DNA of 64,000 nt from Sphingobacterium sp. R2. Lineage in GTDB: Bacteria > Bacteroidota > Bacteroidia > Sphingobacteriales > Sphingobacteriaceae. The stretch's first letter is position 1. Each line of letters starts with the position of its first letter. Made by a program: the position numbers and the translations under genes. Below are positions 1 to 8,739 of the stretch, in pieces. Under the pieces are notes generated by a model. That model saw only the letters and a list, made by a program, of their open reading frames with translations, was not told the DNA's origin and did not search any database. The DNA is taken from contig NZ_CP142884.1 of the NCBI RefSeq assembly GCF_040760075.1, forward strand, positions 3,286,001-3,350,000, read 5' to 3'.

Positions 1-1352
1 CTAATATAGCCCGCTTTTTTGGTTTACAGTATAAGGAAGTTACTATGTTATTGGCCTGTGGAGCCGCAGCGGGAATTTCTGGGGCGTTCAACAGTCCTTT
101 GGCGGGAATGATTTTTGCGATCGAGATTTTACTGCCTGAATTTTCTATTCCTGTTTTTATTCCTTTATTGATTTCATCGGCTCTGGCGTCAGTTGTGTCG
201 CGAGTCTTGTACAATGAACCTCTCTTTAGTACGTTTAATTCCGATTGGCAGGTTTCGGCGTTACTATTTTATTTGCTGCTGGCGGTGCTTATTGGTCTTT
301 ATACCATTTATTTTGCGCGTGTTTCCAGAACGGTAGGAAAATGGTTCGCAAACATTAAGAATCCCTATAACAAAGTTTGGGTGAGTGGTATTTCATTAGG
401 TTTGATGATTTTTGTATTTCCCGCACTTTACGGTGAGGGATATATTACCATACAGCAAATTCTCAACGGGCAGTTTAACTCGATTGTTAAAAACAGTTTG
501 TTTTCGAATTATAAGGACATTGGCTTAGTGGTCTTTGGTTATACGATATTGACATTATTTGGAAAATCGTTTGCTGCACTGTTTACATTGAATGGGGGAG
601 GCAACGGGGGCGTTTTTGGACCAAGTTTGGTAATGGGGGGACTGTTGGGCTTTGCGTTTTCTTACGGGATAAACTTGACTGGAATTGCCGAGTTAAATGT
701 ACCTAATTTTGTGGTAGCGGGAATGGCTGGTGCTTTGAGTGGCATTATGCATGCTCCGTTAACTGGTATATTTTTGATTGCAGAGGTGACCGGGGGGTAC
801 ACATTAATGGTTCCTTTGATGTTGGTCTGTTCAATTTCTTACTTGATTAATCGGACCGTATTGAAACACTCCATTTATACTAAAGTATTGGCGGAATCGG
901 GAGATCTGATTTCTTATGAGGATAAGGATCGATCGGTACTCAGTATGATGCGAATAAAATATGTGTTGGAAACTAATTTTGTCATCCTGCGTCCGGATGA
1001 AACACCTAAAACGAGGCAGACGGACATTATCCACAGTAAGCGTAATATTTTTCCGGTAGTGGATTACGAGGGTAAATTTATTGGTCTTGTTTACAGCGAG
1101 TTTCTCTTTTCTGCGTTATTGGGAGAAGTAGAGGGGGGAGATACGACCTTTGAAAAATTAGCTCAGAAGCCAAATGATACTGTAGGAATCGATGAAAATA
1201 TGGAAATTGTGATGGCCAAAATGAATAAGGATGATACTTGGATACTTCCGGTTTTAGGAGCCGAAAACAAATATATGGGCTTTGTATCCAAATCGAGTGT
1301 ATTTAACAAGTACCGGGCACTACTAATACGCCAGGGGCATTATTTGGAATAG
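1..1352 (+). CDS. ClC-family chloride channel/transporter with C-terminal CBS domains (5' partial)
   Basis: Inner-membrane ClC protein that moves chloride, probably in exchange for protons. The frame is open from position 3 to the left edge, so the start lies outside the window; the ATG at 45 is internal. The visible part begins in the conserved helix after the first selectivity motifs (AAAGISGAFNSPLAG). It contains the third ClC signature GGVFGP near residue 197 (counting from the ATG at 45) and many hydrophobic helices. A soluble tail of about 140 residues follows, read as a CBS pair that senses nucleotides. Full-length ClC-CBS proteins are near 590 residues, so roughly 150 residues are missing. 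No neighbour suggests a special role. Confidence 0.9.
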   Translation, partial: NIARFFGLQYKEVTMLLACGAAAGISGAFNSPLAGMIFAIEILLPEFSIPVFIPLLISSALASVVSRVLYNEPLFSTFNSDWQVSALLFYLLLAVLIGLYTIYFARVSRTVGKWFANIKNPYNKVWVSGISLGLMIFVFPALYGEGYITIQQILNGQFNSIVKNSLFSNYKDIGLVVFGYTILTLFGKSFAALFTLNGGGNGGVFGPSLVMGGLLGFAFSYGINLTGIAELNVPNFVVAGMAGALSGIMHAPLTGIFLIAEVTGGYTLMVPLMLVCSISYLINRTVLKHSIYTKVLAESGDLISYEDKDRSVLSMMRIKYVLETNFVILRPDETPKTRQTDIIHSKRNIFPVVDYEGKFIGLVYSEFLFSALLGEVEGGDTTFEKLAQKPNDTVGIDENMEIVMAKMNKDDTWILPVLGAENKYMGFVSKSSVFNKYRALLIRQGHYLE

Positions 1353-1421
1353 CTAGACCGCGTCATCTTTGGGATAAGCATCCTCGGATGGATTTAGACC
1401 CAAGGATGCTTAAAAAATTTA

Positions 1422-2012
1422 TTAACTACGCAAAGCCATGATCTTGCTGACATATTTCCCGATAATATCAAATTCGAGATTGACTGTGCTACCTACTTCG
1501 ACATGTTGCAAGTTGGTATGTTCGAGTGTATAGGGAATGATCGCGACGGAAAATTGATCGTTTCTTGAATCTACAACTGTCAAGCTGATACCATTTACAG
1601 TAATTGATCCCTTTTCTACGGTAATATTTTGTTTGGAGATATCATATTGAAATGTAAAAACATAACTACCATTTTCGTCCCGCTTGGCAATGCAACTGGC
1701 AATCTGATCGACATGCCCTTGTACGATATGTCCATCGAATCTGCCACCAGCCAAGGTGCAGCGTTCCAGGTTGATCAAGTCTCCCACTTTTAATTGTGCT
1801 AAATTTGTCTTTTGCAGCGTTTCGTCAATTGCCGTTACCTGATGGAGATCGTTGTTTAATCCAACCACAGTGAGACATACTCCATTGTGGCTCACACTTT
1901 GGTCTATTTTAAGTTCATTGGAAATAGCGGAACTGACATAAAAATGAATATTGCTTTTGTCGTGTTCGATATTTTCTATTTTTCCTAGCGTTTCTATAAT
2001 TCCAGTAAACAT
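1422..2012 (-). CDS. ribE: Riboflavin synthase alpha subunit
   Basis: Catalyses dismutation of two 6,7-dimethyl-8-ribityllumazine molecules to riboflavin, the last step of vitamin B2 synthesis, in the cytosol. The 196-residue length is typical. Two tandem lumazine-binding repeats are visible (about 1-96 and 97-193): the first begins with the family start MFTGIIETLG and the second with GHIVQGHVDQ. Both carry the NG(V/I)(C/S)LTVV motif (NGVCLTVV and NGISLTVV). It stands alone, convergent with the ClC gene. A TAACTTTG box on the minus strand (2033-2040) sits 20 bases before the ATG and fits a Bacteroidota -7 element; no good -33 box is seen at the expected spacing. No FMN riboswitch is visible. 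Confidence 0.95.
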   Translation of the reverse strand: MFTGIIETLGKIENIEHDKSNIHFYVSSAISNELKIDQSVSHNGVCLTVVGLNNDLHQVTAIDETLQKTNLAQLKVGDLINLERCTLAGGRFDGHIVQGHVDQIASCIAKRDENGSYVFTFQYDISKQNITVEKGSITVNGISLTVVDSRNDQFSVAIIPYTLEHTNLQHVEVGSTVNLEFDIIGKYVSKIMALRS

Positions 2013-2217
2013 GATGTTTTTTTTGATTGATTCAAAGTTACTAAATAATTAAATCAATCACCTAAGTTTAGATCCTACAAAAATGGGCCGTAAAAGATCA
2101 TGTCTCTAGCGTTAAAAAAATGAGAAAAGATTGTAGTGTACATTTTACACTTACTAATCCTTTTGTGAAGGCTGTCCCAAAGCAAATTTATGGGAGTTGA
2201 AAAAAAATATAACAAAA

Positions 2218-2250
2218 TTTTTGTTTATATCATTTGAACCATTATCTTTG
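2218..2250 (+). promoter_or_regulatory. Bacteroidota-type promoter for a small RNA
   Basis: TTTTTG at 2218-2223, a 19-base spacer, then TATCTTTG at 2243-2250. This matches the Bacteroidota sigma-ABfr consensus (TTTG, about 19 bases, TAnnTTTG) in both boxes and spacing. Initiation is predicted near 2256. No protein-coding frame follows; a strong terminator is reached within 80 bases. Confidence 0.6.
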
Positions 2251-2255
2251 TCATA

Positions 2256-2333
2256 GGTTTAGGTTGATTGCCTCTACAAAGAGGTATTTATAAAAGCTTA
2301 GCAGGTCGCCCGACCAATGCTAAGCTTTTTTTT
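2256..2333 (+). ncRNA. Putative small RNA with its own promoter and terminator
   Basis: The predicted transcript is about 78 nt. It contains a short hairpin CCTCT-ACAA-AGAGG (2271-2284) and ends in a strong intrinsic terminator: a 12-bp stem (2292-2303 with 2318-2329) extended by an inner GGTCG/CGACC stem and followed by a T run to 2333. There is no start codon with a meaningful frame. It is preceded by a consensus promoter. The RNA family is not recognised. A 6S-like RNA or a trans-acting sRNA are possibilities, and a very short leader peptide is not excluded. Confidence 0.5.
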
Positions 2334-2476
2334 AGCACCTACTTTTTATCTTTATTCCATCTCATCTGAGTAGTACGTTATTACTTTTTTATTTTATCTT
2401 ATCTATACCTTGTGCTTATCATGCGTAGCATGGATTCTCCAAGGTTTATTAAATAAAAGTATGGGGATATACAGGT

Positions 2477-3367
2477 TTACGCGTTGGTTAGCTCGTGCTG
2501 CTCGCGTAGATTGATGATTATTACAGCTATTAAAATAAGCAGTATGCCAAAGCACTGAAATCCCGATACAACTTCCTGCAAAACAAGCATGGCAGAGAGT
2601 ATTGAAATAGGTATCTCTAGGCTTGAAATTATATTACCCATAGCTATTCCAGTTTTAGGGATGCCTTTTGTATATAATAAGGGAGGAAGGATCGTTCCAA
2701 AAATCGCAATAAGCATTCCCCAAGGTAATGCTCCAATTTGCATATACCGTACGATATCAATGTTCCAAAACACTACGATGAGTAATAGTCCGCCCAGAAC
2801 TAAGAATTGGCTGCGCAATGGACTTGGTAATTGCTTCTCTACAGAACTTGATGCATAAATTGCCAGAGCATAACTTATCCCGGCACCGAAGCCTAATAGT
2901 ATTCCTTTGTAGTTAAGGGCGATATCATTTTGCACTATATTAGTAGCAAAGGCTGTTCCGAGTAGGACAATAATAACACCTATTATCTTTACACGTGAAG
3001 GGAATTTTCTTAAAAGCAATGCTTCTGCAACTAGACTAATCCAAATAGACTGCATCAGTAGAATAATCCCAATGGATACTGGAATGTATTGAATGGATAG
3101 ATAATAAAGTGTTGTGGTCAGACCTAGAGAAATGCCCCAGGCCATCAATTTAATCTTCGATGAGAATTTGATGATGTTACATTCTTCTACGTTGCGTTTT
3201 GATAACAGATTCAATGCCAGCAAAACGAGAAATCCGAACATAAATTGCAAAAAGGTCAATAAGCTGGTATGTATACCTAAATGATTGGCATATTTTACAA
3301 TTGTTGCAAGAAGTCCGTAACTACAAGCACCAGCAGCAACATAGAGTGTTGATTTATAGTCCTTCAT
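2477..3367 (-). CDS. DMT-superfamily transporter, EamA family
   Basis: Integral inner-membrane permease, probably exporting a small metabolite or drug; the substrate cannot be read from sequence. At 296 residues it has the usual EamA length, with about ten hydrophobic helices in two repeats (about 1-140 and 150-290). The second repeat starts at GILLGFGAGISYALAIYA and ends in a short basic/acidic tail. Its start overlaps the end of the esterase gene upstream by 14 bases, so the two are probably co-transcribed and translationally coupled. Confidence 0.85.
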   Translation of the reverse strand: MKDYKSTLYVAAGACSYGLLATIVKYANHLGIHTSLLTFLQFMFGFLVLLALNLLSKRNVEECNIIKFSSKIKLMAWGISLGLTTTLYYLSIQYIPVSIGIILLMQSIWISLVAEALLLRKFPSRVKIIGVIIVLLGTAFATNIVQNDIALNYKGILLGFGAGISYALAIYASSSVEKQLPSPLRSQFLVLGGLLLIVVFWNIDIVRYMQIGALPWGMLIAIFGTILPPLLYTKGIPKTGIAMGNIISSLEIPISILSAMLVLQEVVSGFQCFGILLILIAVIIINLREQHELTNA

Positions 3368-4172
3368 TTTGAAAATAGTTTTGAAATAAAGCCAATTGCT
3401 GTGATAGTGATTTGCTCCAGTAGGATGTATTATGTCCCCCTTTTGATTCTATATATAAGTGTTCTATGTTTTTGCTTGTCAGATGTTTATGGAATGTTCT
3501 GTTCATTTCCAGCATGTGTTGGTCTTCCGTTCCACAATCGACAATATAGTGCTGCTTATTTTGCATCATCCTATCCTCATTGCTGTAAATCCGTTCGCTG
3601 TCTTTTAGAGTTTTTAAATCTCCCAGTACTTGGTCTACCTGATAGCCTTGATATCCTTTTCCGAAGCGACTGAAATCTATGGCCCCACAGGAGCTTCCGA
3701 CAATTGAAAACGTGTGGGGATAAGCGATACCGATGTGGAGTGCTCCATAACCACCCATGCTCCAGCCGAGGATTCCTCGCGCACTTTTATACGCTAAGGT
3801 AGGGTAGTGACGGTCGATATAGTTAACGAGTTCGGTACCGATAAAAGAGGCATATTGTGAATGAGGATTTATGGGGCTATCCACGTACCAGGAATTGAAA
3901 TTTCCATTGGGCAGGACATAAATAGTCTGAAATGTGTTTGCTTTTTGAAGTAAATCGGGGATATCGTCCTGCAAAGTACGGTCTGGATTGCCACTATAAC
4001 CATGGAGAATATAGACGGTTTTGTATTGAACACCATGTTGGATGTCGGGTGTAACAATAATGGTCTCGATATTTTTGTCCATCTTTTTACTATGGACTTT
4101 GGTTCTGATTATCTGCTGAGCTGTTAGCGGTAGGATAAGGGCAGAGAGTAGGAGTGTGCATATTGTTTTCAT
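3354..4172 (-). CDS. Secreted alpha/beta-hydrolase esterase (esterase D family)
   Basis: Serine esterase of the putative-esterase (esterase D / S-formylglutathione hydrolase) family, probably periplasmic. The first 18-19 residues form a signal peptide (MKTICTLLLSALILPLTA). HGYSGN (residues 57-62) marks the oxyanion region, GWSMGGYGAL carries the nucleophile Ser near 138, and GGH near 247 supplies the histidine. Length 272 is typical for the secreted tributyrin-esterase type. It lies between a Crp-type regulator upstream and a DMT transporter it overlaps by 14 bases. The natural ester is unknown; polysaccharide deacetylation is possible. Confidence 0.88.
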   Translation of the reverse strand: MKTICTLLLSALILPLTAQQIIRTKVHSKKMDKNIETIIVTPDIQHGVQYKTVYILHGYSGNPDRTLQDDIPDLLQKANTFQTIYVLPNGNFNSWYVDSPINPHSQYASFIGTELVNYIDRHYPTLAYKSARGILGWSMGGYGALHIGIAYPHTFSIVGSSCGAIDFSRFGKGYQGYQVDQVLGDLKTLKDSERIYSNEDRMMQNKQHYIVDCGTEDQHMLEMNRTFHKHLTSKNIEHLYIESKGGHNTSYWSKSLSQQLALFQNYFQNEGL

Positions 4173-4246
4173 GTCCTAATAATTTGTTTTTATAGGACGA
4201 AATTCTAAAGTTTAAAACTGGAAAACATGTACAAATGTTGATGGAA

Positions 4247-4822
4247 TTATGATTTTAATTCTTTACGGATGCGGCTTAGCTGTGTTGGCGTTACTCCTAA
4301 ATAAGACGCTATATGGTGCTGTTTCAGTCTTTTAAAAAGCGATTGATTTTTATAAAGTTCCATATATCGCTCTCTGGCAGATTTCCATTTGAGTTCAATT
4401 TCAAGTGGTTCTTTTTTTACTACCCAATTCTTTTCGAGATAAGCAAGCTGAAAAAGTGCTAGATCATGGTGGGTCGCTATAAGTTCGCGAAACACTTTAG
4501 CGGAATACTGGATCAATTGAACATCTTCGAGTGCAACGATACTGAATTTACTTGGTTTTTCTTCGATGATTGCAGCAGTGGAAGCACAAAAGCTGTTTTC
4601 GTCGAAAAATAATTTGTAGATAATGTTGCCATCAGCATCCGGTTTATAATACCCTAATAGCCCCTTGCAAACAAAATAATAGTATTTAGCGTATTCTCCA
4701 GCCTGCAGGATGAGTTTGTTTTTTTTGAACTGTTTTACATGAAAGATCGTTTTCAAAACTTCTGTTGTAGCCGGGCTAAGTGGTGCATAGCTATTCATTT
4801 CGAAGAGGAGTTTTTCTATCAT
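4247..4822 (-). CDS. Crp/Fnr-family transcriptional regulator
   Basis: Cytosolic regulator with an N-terminal cyclic-nucleotide-binding-like beta-roll (about 20-115; LILQAGEYAKYYYFVCKGLLG) and a C-terminal winged helix (HHIASYLGVTPTQLSRIRKE, about 168-187). Length 191 matches the large Bacteroidota subgroup of this family. The beta-roll lacks an obvious cAMP-binding RS motif, so the effector is unknown. It precedes the esterase/transporter pair by 74 bases on the same strand and may control it. Confidence 0.88.
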   Translation of the reverse strand: MIEKLLFEMNSYAPLSPATTEVLKTIFHVKQFKKNKLILQAGEYAKYYYFVCKGLLGYYKPDADGNIIYKLFFDENSFCASTAAIIEEKPSKFSIVALEDVQLIQYSAKVFRELIATHHDLALFQLAYLEKNWVVKKEPLEIELKWKSARERYMELYKNQSLFKRLKQHHIASYLGVTPTQLSRIRKELKS

Positions 4823-4883
4823 CAGGAGTGGCTGTTAGTTTTAGTTTGTCAGGACAAGTCAATTACGAATGCTGGCAAGCTTA

Positions 4884-4916
4884 AAAAAAGAAAAGCTAAT
4901 CGCAAGATTAGCTTTT
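4884..4916 (-). terminator. Intrinsic terminator of tRNA-Lys
   Basis: An 11-bp perfect stem (4891-4901 with 4906-4916) closes on a four-base loop. Read on the minus strand it is followed by a run of seven T (complement of 4884-4890). It lies directly 3' of the tRNA gene. Confidence 0.8.
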
Positions 4917-4922
4917 CTTTTG

Positions 4923-4995
4923 TGATCCCGCTGGGATTCGAACCCAGGACCCATACATTAAAAGTGTATTGCTCTACCAGCTGAGCTACGGAATC
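4923..4995 (-). tRNA. tRNA-Lys (anticodon TTT)
   Basis: The minus strand folds into a complete cloverleaf of 73 bases: acceptor stem GATTCCG/CGGGATC, D arm GCTCAGCTGGTAGAGC, anticodon stem ATACA/TGTAT around the loop CTTTTAA (anticodon TTT), and T arm CTGGGTTCGAATCCCAG. The discriminator base is A and CCA is not encoded. The TTT anticodon reads lysine AAA/AAG. A strong terminator follows. Confidence 0.97.
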
Positions 4996-5136
4996 TTACT
5001 TCTTTATTTTTGAACTACCGTTCCTTGTTTGAAGTGATGCAAAGATAGGGTTAATCCCTATTTCTCGCAAGTATTTAGGCCATAAAAATACTTTCTAGCA
5101 CTTTAGGGCTTCATTTTAAGTGATTTATTTTTTGTG

Positions 5137-5415
5137 TTAGGAAAGGAATTCCCGGTCTTCATCGGATAAAAGGGACCTTCGTTCGCTGCTCTCTTCATCA
5201 GCTTCTTCAATATTGTCGTGTTCATACACCTGCTGTTTCTTCTTTCCAACTTTTAGGACGATTACAAATACAATTCCTGCAATAAAAAAGGCCAATAATA
5301 GCTTCCATAGTGCCACTTGCGATTCCCCAAGAAAATTGAGCTGCACCGATTGCGGATTTTTGACGCACACTACCGTGATGATAACCGTTATCAAGATTAA
5401 AAAGATATTACGCAT
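5137..5415 (-). CDS. LapA-domain small membrane protein
   Basis: A 92-residue protein with two hydrophobic helices (about 2-19 and 36-57) around the short periplasmic segment NPQSVQLNFLG, the pattern of LapA/DUF1049 proteins. In E. coli LapA takes part in regulating LPS assembly through LapB. The tail after residue 60 is cytosolic and very acidic (EEADEESSERR). It is a single gene between tRNA-Lys and the remnant of a metal ATPase. The family call is good; a role in LPS control in this organism is inference. Confidence 0.75.
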   Translation of the reverse strand: MRNIFLILITVIITVVCVKNPQSVQLNFLGESQVALWKLLLAFFIAGIVFVIVLKVGKKKQQVYEHDNIEEADEESSERRSLLSDEDREFLS

Positions 5416-5470
5416 GTTACTTTAAACTATATGTCGTTATTCTAACAGCGAATATAGGGAATATCTGTTT

Positions 5471-5557
5471 TTAATGGATATCGATCTTTGCACGATTTAA
5501 GCTTAGAGCATTCGCGATAACAGAAGCGGAACTTAAACTCATTGCAGCGTCTGCTGA
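5471..5557 (-). pseudogene. C-terminal remnant of a heavy-metal P1B-type ATPase
   Basis: On the minus strand the last 29 codons before TAA read S-A-D-A-A-M-S-L-S-S-A-S-V-I-A-N-A-L and then a short basic tail. That matches the last transmembrane helix and end of copper/zinc-translocating P-type ATPases (AAMxLSSxSVxxNALRL). The frame stays open upstream for about 30 codons but the residues no longer resemble an ATPase and there is no suitable start. A full gene would need over 2 kb, while only about 250 bases separate the neighbours, so this is a deletion remnant. Confidence 0.65.
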
Positions 5558-5661
5558 ATTGCGATGTAAAAAGCGTTTTACTGAAATCACCCTATAGTAT
5601 ACAGAATAGAGGGGCTTTCGTATTGTCGATGAGGTGATCAGTATATTAGGGATGTATAAGG

Positions 5662-5988
5662 TTAAGATAGCAGCATTGCTTGGGGATGTTTGATCAACGT
5701 ATTAATGGTTACTTGTTCTTTCAGAACTGCTTCGTGAAAAGGGGCCGGGATCATCAATTTAAATGTTTTTCGGGCGGTTTTTACCAGGAAAAGAGCACCA
5801 TGAATCACTTGCTTATCGTCGATGATCAACGTGTACCGTGTTGCCGGCTGATTGCCTAATTTTTCTTTTTCGATGAGTTGTATGAGTTGTTGCATTGTAT
5901 CAGAATATTTAGCCAAAATTACCAAATACTTAGCATTTATTGTTTTTTTTCTAATCGTTGCTATTTGAAATTTATCCAGTGCTTTCAA
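5662..5988 (-). CDS. Conserved-looking hypothetical protein
   Basis: 108 residues, no recognised family. It begins with a basic N-terminus (FQIATIRKKTINAKYLVILAKY), has a predicted helix over 28-45 (YSDTMQQLIQLIEKEK), and then alternating beta-like segments (RYTLIIDDKQVIHGALFLVK and FKLMIPAPF). No signal peptide or membrane helix is seen, so it is probably cytosolic. It is divergent from fbp, with a 14-bp palindrome in between. Coding status is supported by length and composition only. Confidence 0.5.
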   Translation of the reverse strand: MKALDKFQIATIRKKTINAKYLVILAKYSDTMQQLIQLIEKEKLGNQPATRYTLIIDDKQVIHGALFLVKTARKTFKLMIPAPFHEAVLKEQVTINTLIKHPQAMLLS

Positions 5989-6050
5989 CCTTTTATTATT
6001 TTTTTAATAGCTAATAATCGTTTTAGCAAAGAAGAGATTTCAAAACATAG

Positions 6051-6064
6051 CGCAATCGATTGCG
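6051..6064. promoter_or_regulatory. LacI/PurR-type operator-like palindrome upstream of fbp
   Basis: CGCAATCGATTGCG is a perfect 14-bp palindrome with the central CG and GCAA/TTGC half-sites typical of LacI-family operators. It lies in the divergent region between a hypothetical gene and fbp, 40 bases upstream of the predicted fbp -33 box. No LacI-type gene is in the window, so the regulator would act from elsewhere. Confidence 0.4.
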
Positions 6065-6103
6065 TATTTAGTCTGCTAAAATGCTACATATGAGAAGGAT
6101 GTG

Positions 6104-6136
6104 TTTGCTAAAGTTTGTTTAACTTTTTTAGCTTTG
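6104..6136 (+). promoter_or_regulatory. Probable fbp promoter
   Basis: TTTG at 6104-6107 and TAGCTTTG at 6129-6136 with a 21-base spacer fit the Bacteroidota promoter consensus. The predicted start near 6142 gives a leader of about 22 bases before the fbp ATG at 6165. Confidence 0.55.
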
Positions 6137-6164
6137 TGCAACAAATATCCAATAAAACAACATT

Positions 6165-7175
6165 ATGAGTGGTATAACTACACTAGGTCAATTTATCATT
6201 GAAAAACAGGCCGATTTTCCGTATGCAAAAGGGGAGCTTTCTAGACTACTGCGCGATATTGGAATCGCAGCAAAAATTGTAAATAGAGAGGTTAATAAAG
6301 CGGGATTGGTTGATATTTTAGGCGATGCAGGCCGGGTCAATGTGCAGGGCGAGGGACAAAAGAAACTGGATGTTTATGCCGATGAGCAGTTTATCAAAGC
6401 GCTTCAAAGTGGGGGAGAATGCTGTGTAGTTGCCTCAGAGGAACATGAAAATCCAGTTTACATCCAATCCGGGATTTCCAAAAATGCCAAATATATTATA
6501 TGTATTGACCCATTGGATGGTTCAAGCAATATTGATGTAAATGTGTCTGTCGGGACGATCTTCTCCATCTATAGGAGGATATCTGACACCGGTGTTTCGT
6601 GCAATAACAATGACATTTTACAGCGCGGTACAAAGCAGGTTGCGGCTGGTTATGTAATCTATGGTAGTTCGACAATGTTAGTATATACGACAGGCAAGGG
6701 CGTAAATGGCTTCACATTAGATCCTTCGATCGGTGAGTTTTGTTTATCTCATCCAGATATGAAAATTCCTGCTTCAGGTCAGATCTACTCGATTAACGAG
6801 GGTAATTATTCTAAATTTCCGAACGGGGTAAAGCAGTATATTAAATATTGCCAAACGGAAGATAGTGCTACGCAGCGTCCATATGCGTCGCGCTATATTG
6901 GCTCAATGGTGGCAGATATTCACCGCAATCTTCTTAAAGGGGGTATTTTTCTTTATCCAACTACATCTGCACATCCTAATGGCAAGTTGAGATTAATGTA
7001 TGAATGCAACCCCATTGCGTTCATTGTTGAGCAGGCGGGGGGCAAAGCTTCCAATGGCACTCAGCGTATACTCGATATTGAACCTAAAACTTTGCATCAA
7101 CGATCCGCTGCTTTTTTAGGCAATACCGATATGGTCGAACTACTGGAAGATTTCTTACAAAAGTATATTGATTGA
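6165..7175 (+). CDS. fbp: Fructose-1,6-bisphosphatase class 1
   Basis: Hydrolyses fructose 1,6-bisphosphate to fructose 6-phosphate in gluconeogenesis, in the cytosol. The 336 residues match class I length. Metal- and substrate-binding motifs are clear: VASEEHENP (about 88-96) and the diagnostic [10 protein letters not shown] (about 114-123). [20 protein letters not shown] near 275-295 is the conserved C-terminal core. The start is set by the family-like N-terminus and a promoter 28 bases upstream. A LacI-like operator further upstream may tie expression to carbon source. Confidence 0.97.
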   Translation: MSGITTLGQFIIEKQADFPYAKGELSRLLRDIGIAAKIVNREVNKAGLVDILGDAGRVNVQGEGQKKLDVYADEQFIKALQSGGECCVVASEEHENPVYIQSGISKNAKYIICIDPLDGSSNIDVNVSVGTIFSIYRRISDTGVSCNNNDILQRGTKQVAAGYVIYGSSTMLVYTTGKGVNGFTLDPSIGEFCLSHPDMKIPASGQIYSINEGNYSKFPNGVKQYIKYCQTEDSATQRPYASRYIGSMVADIHRNLLKGGIFLYPTTSAHPNGKLRLMYECNPIAFIVEQAGGKASNGTQRILDIEPKTLHQRSAAFLGNTDMVELLEDFLQKYID

Positions 7176-7288
7176 ATCTGTAGTAATTCAATGACAGGTA
7201 AGATTCTTTGGAACACAAGAATTATTTATCTTTACACTCAGAAAATGGCTTCATTATTGCAAAGCTATTTCTTGTCAAGATCTGTCGT

Positions 7289-8737
7289 ATGTTACGTTTT
7301 TTAGTTTTTATTTCGTTTGTTGCAGTAGTATTTTTTTCTTGTAAAGAGAATCCTCCTACGTATGGCGATGTTTTGGCGAAGGGCTTTGAAAATAAATCCT
7401 ATAAAGATTTTGATTCAACCGCGTATGTCAAAATCTTCCATGACGTGTACAATAAGGAAAAATCGAAGTTGGTTAATCCAAGTTGGATGAAGGAATTATC
7501 CGATTCCACGGAAGGGATGACTTTAATTTCGGAGCATCTCTTTGATGGTAGCATCGATACATTGCTGGCGTATTTTGGACGAAGTGAGGAGCATGGTATT
7601 CGTAGTAGTTATTTCCATACTTCAGCCATTAAAGAAACTTTGTTTTCTTTGCGGAAGCTGAAAACTAAAGATGTTGCAGCGGCCTATCCCTTATTAGCTA
7701 AGCTTGATCTATTAAGTACAGATGGACTGGTAGCTTATGTAAGTTGTCTAAAATATGGTGTTGTCAACCCCAAGCGTCTTTATGGTAGATATTTTGTTCC
7801 TCAAAAGCGTATGACCTACAGTAAAGTTGTGCACTTGCTGGACAGTGTGAACATTGGAACTGTTTTGAACGATATCCAACCAAAAAACCAATACTACCTC
7901 AAATTTCAGAATCTGCTGCACAGTGGAAATTTATCGGGGACGCAGCGGAGCCAGGTTCTATTGGTATTGGAAAAATTACGTTGGATGGGACAAGATTTTC
8001 CAGAAAAATATGTTTTTGTTAATATCCCTGAACAGCGTCTACATATTATCGAAGATGGAAAAACTAGCCAATTAATGAATGTATGTGTAGGTGAAACAGA
8101 AAATCCTGCCTATTCACGTAAGGGGGAGAACCATGAAACTCCGGTGATGCAGGGCATGTTGGATGCCATGCAGGTTAATCCGGTGTGGAATATTCCGAAT
8201 AGTATTGTTAAAAAGGAAATATTGGCAAGCGTGCGGAATAACCCGAACTATCTTGCATCGCGCAATATGGTTGCTTACTACAAAGGTAAACAAGTGGATC
8301 CTGCCACTGTTAACTGGAATTCCGATTCTGTCGAGAACTTTCGTTTCAAACAGAATCCCGGTTCGGATAATTCCTTGGGGAATGTGAAATTTTTATTTGA
8401 GAATCCATACTCCATTTACCTTCACGACACGCCGGCGAAACAAATGTTCGGGCAAAGTAATCGAGCCGTTAGCCACGGTTGTGTTCGTGTGGAAAAACGG
8501 GTGGATTTAGCATCTTACCTCGTCAATAATGAGAAACAGGCCGAAAAAATTGCGAAGGAAATTACGACAGATTCGATTTCGAAGTCGCGTTGGGTCACCC
8601 TTAAACGCCAGATGCCAGTTTACATCACTTATTATACTACTTGGTTGGATGACGAAGGGAAAATTGTTACTTATCCGGATATATATGGTTATGATCCGCG
8701 TTTGAAGGAAGCGTTAAAGAAATATTGGGCAAATTAA
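7289..8737 (+). CDS. L,D-transpeptidase, YcbB-like lipoprotein
   Basis: Cell-wall enzyme that would form 3-3 peptidoglycan cross-links or attach proteins to peptidoglycan. The ATG at 7289 is preferred over the in-frame start at 7208 because it opens a lipoprotein signal (MLRFLVFISFVAVVFFSC, lipidated Cys18); the 27 residues upstream look like leader. The scaffold domain covers about 20-250. The YkuD catalytic domain starts near 255 (YVFVNIPEQRLHIIEDGK) and ends in SHGCVRV with catalytic Cys near 398. The large size and substrate-binding subdomain fit the YcbB/LdtD group. It lies 113 bases after fbp on the same strand and ends at a shared bidirectional terminator. Confidence 0.92.
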   Translation: MLRFLVFISFVAVVFFSCKENPPTYGDVLAKGFENKSYKDFDSTAYVKIFHDVYNKEKSKLVNPSWMKELSDSTEGMTLISEHLFDGSIDTLLAYFGRSEEHGIRSSYFHTSAIKETLFSLRKLKTKDVAAAYPLLAKLDLLSTDGLVAYVSCLKYGVVNPKRLYGRYFVPQKRMTYSKVVHLLDSVNIGTVLNDIQPKNQYYLKFQNLLHSGNLSGTQRSQVLLVLEKLRWMGQDFPEKYVFVNIPEQRLHIIEDGKTSQLMNVCVGETENPAYSRKGENHETPVMQGMLDAMQVNPVWNIPNSIVKKEILASVRNNPNYLASRNMVAYYKGKQVDPATVNWNSDSVENFRFKQNPGSDNSLGNVKFLFENPYSIYLHDTPAKQMFGQSNRAVSHGCVRVEKRVDLASYLVNNEKQAEKIAKEITTDSISKSRWVTLKRQMPVYITYYTTWLDDEGKIVTYPDIYGYDPRLKEALKKYWAN

Positions 8738-8739
8738 TC

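Larger units (their letters stand above)
2013..2476. other. Intergenic region holding a probable sRNA
   Basis: No protein gene is supported in these 464 bases. They hold the upstream region of ribE and, from 2218 to 2333, a promoter, short transcript and terminator unit described separately. The remaining bases up to the transporter stop at 2477 show nothing recognisable. Confidence 0.6.
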
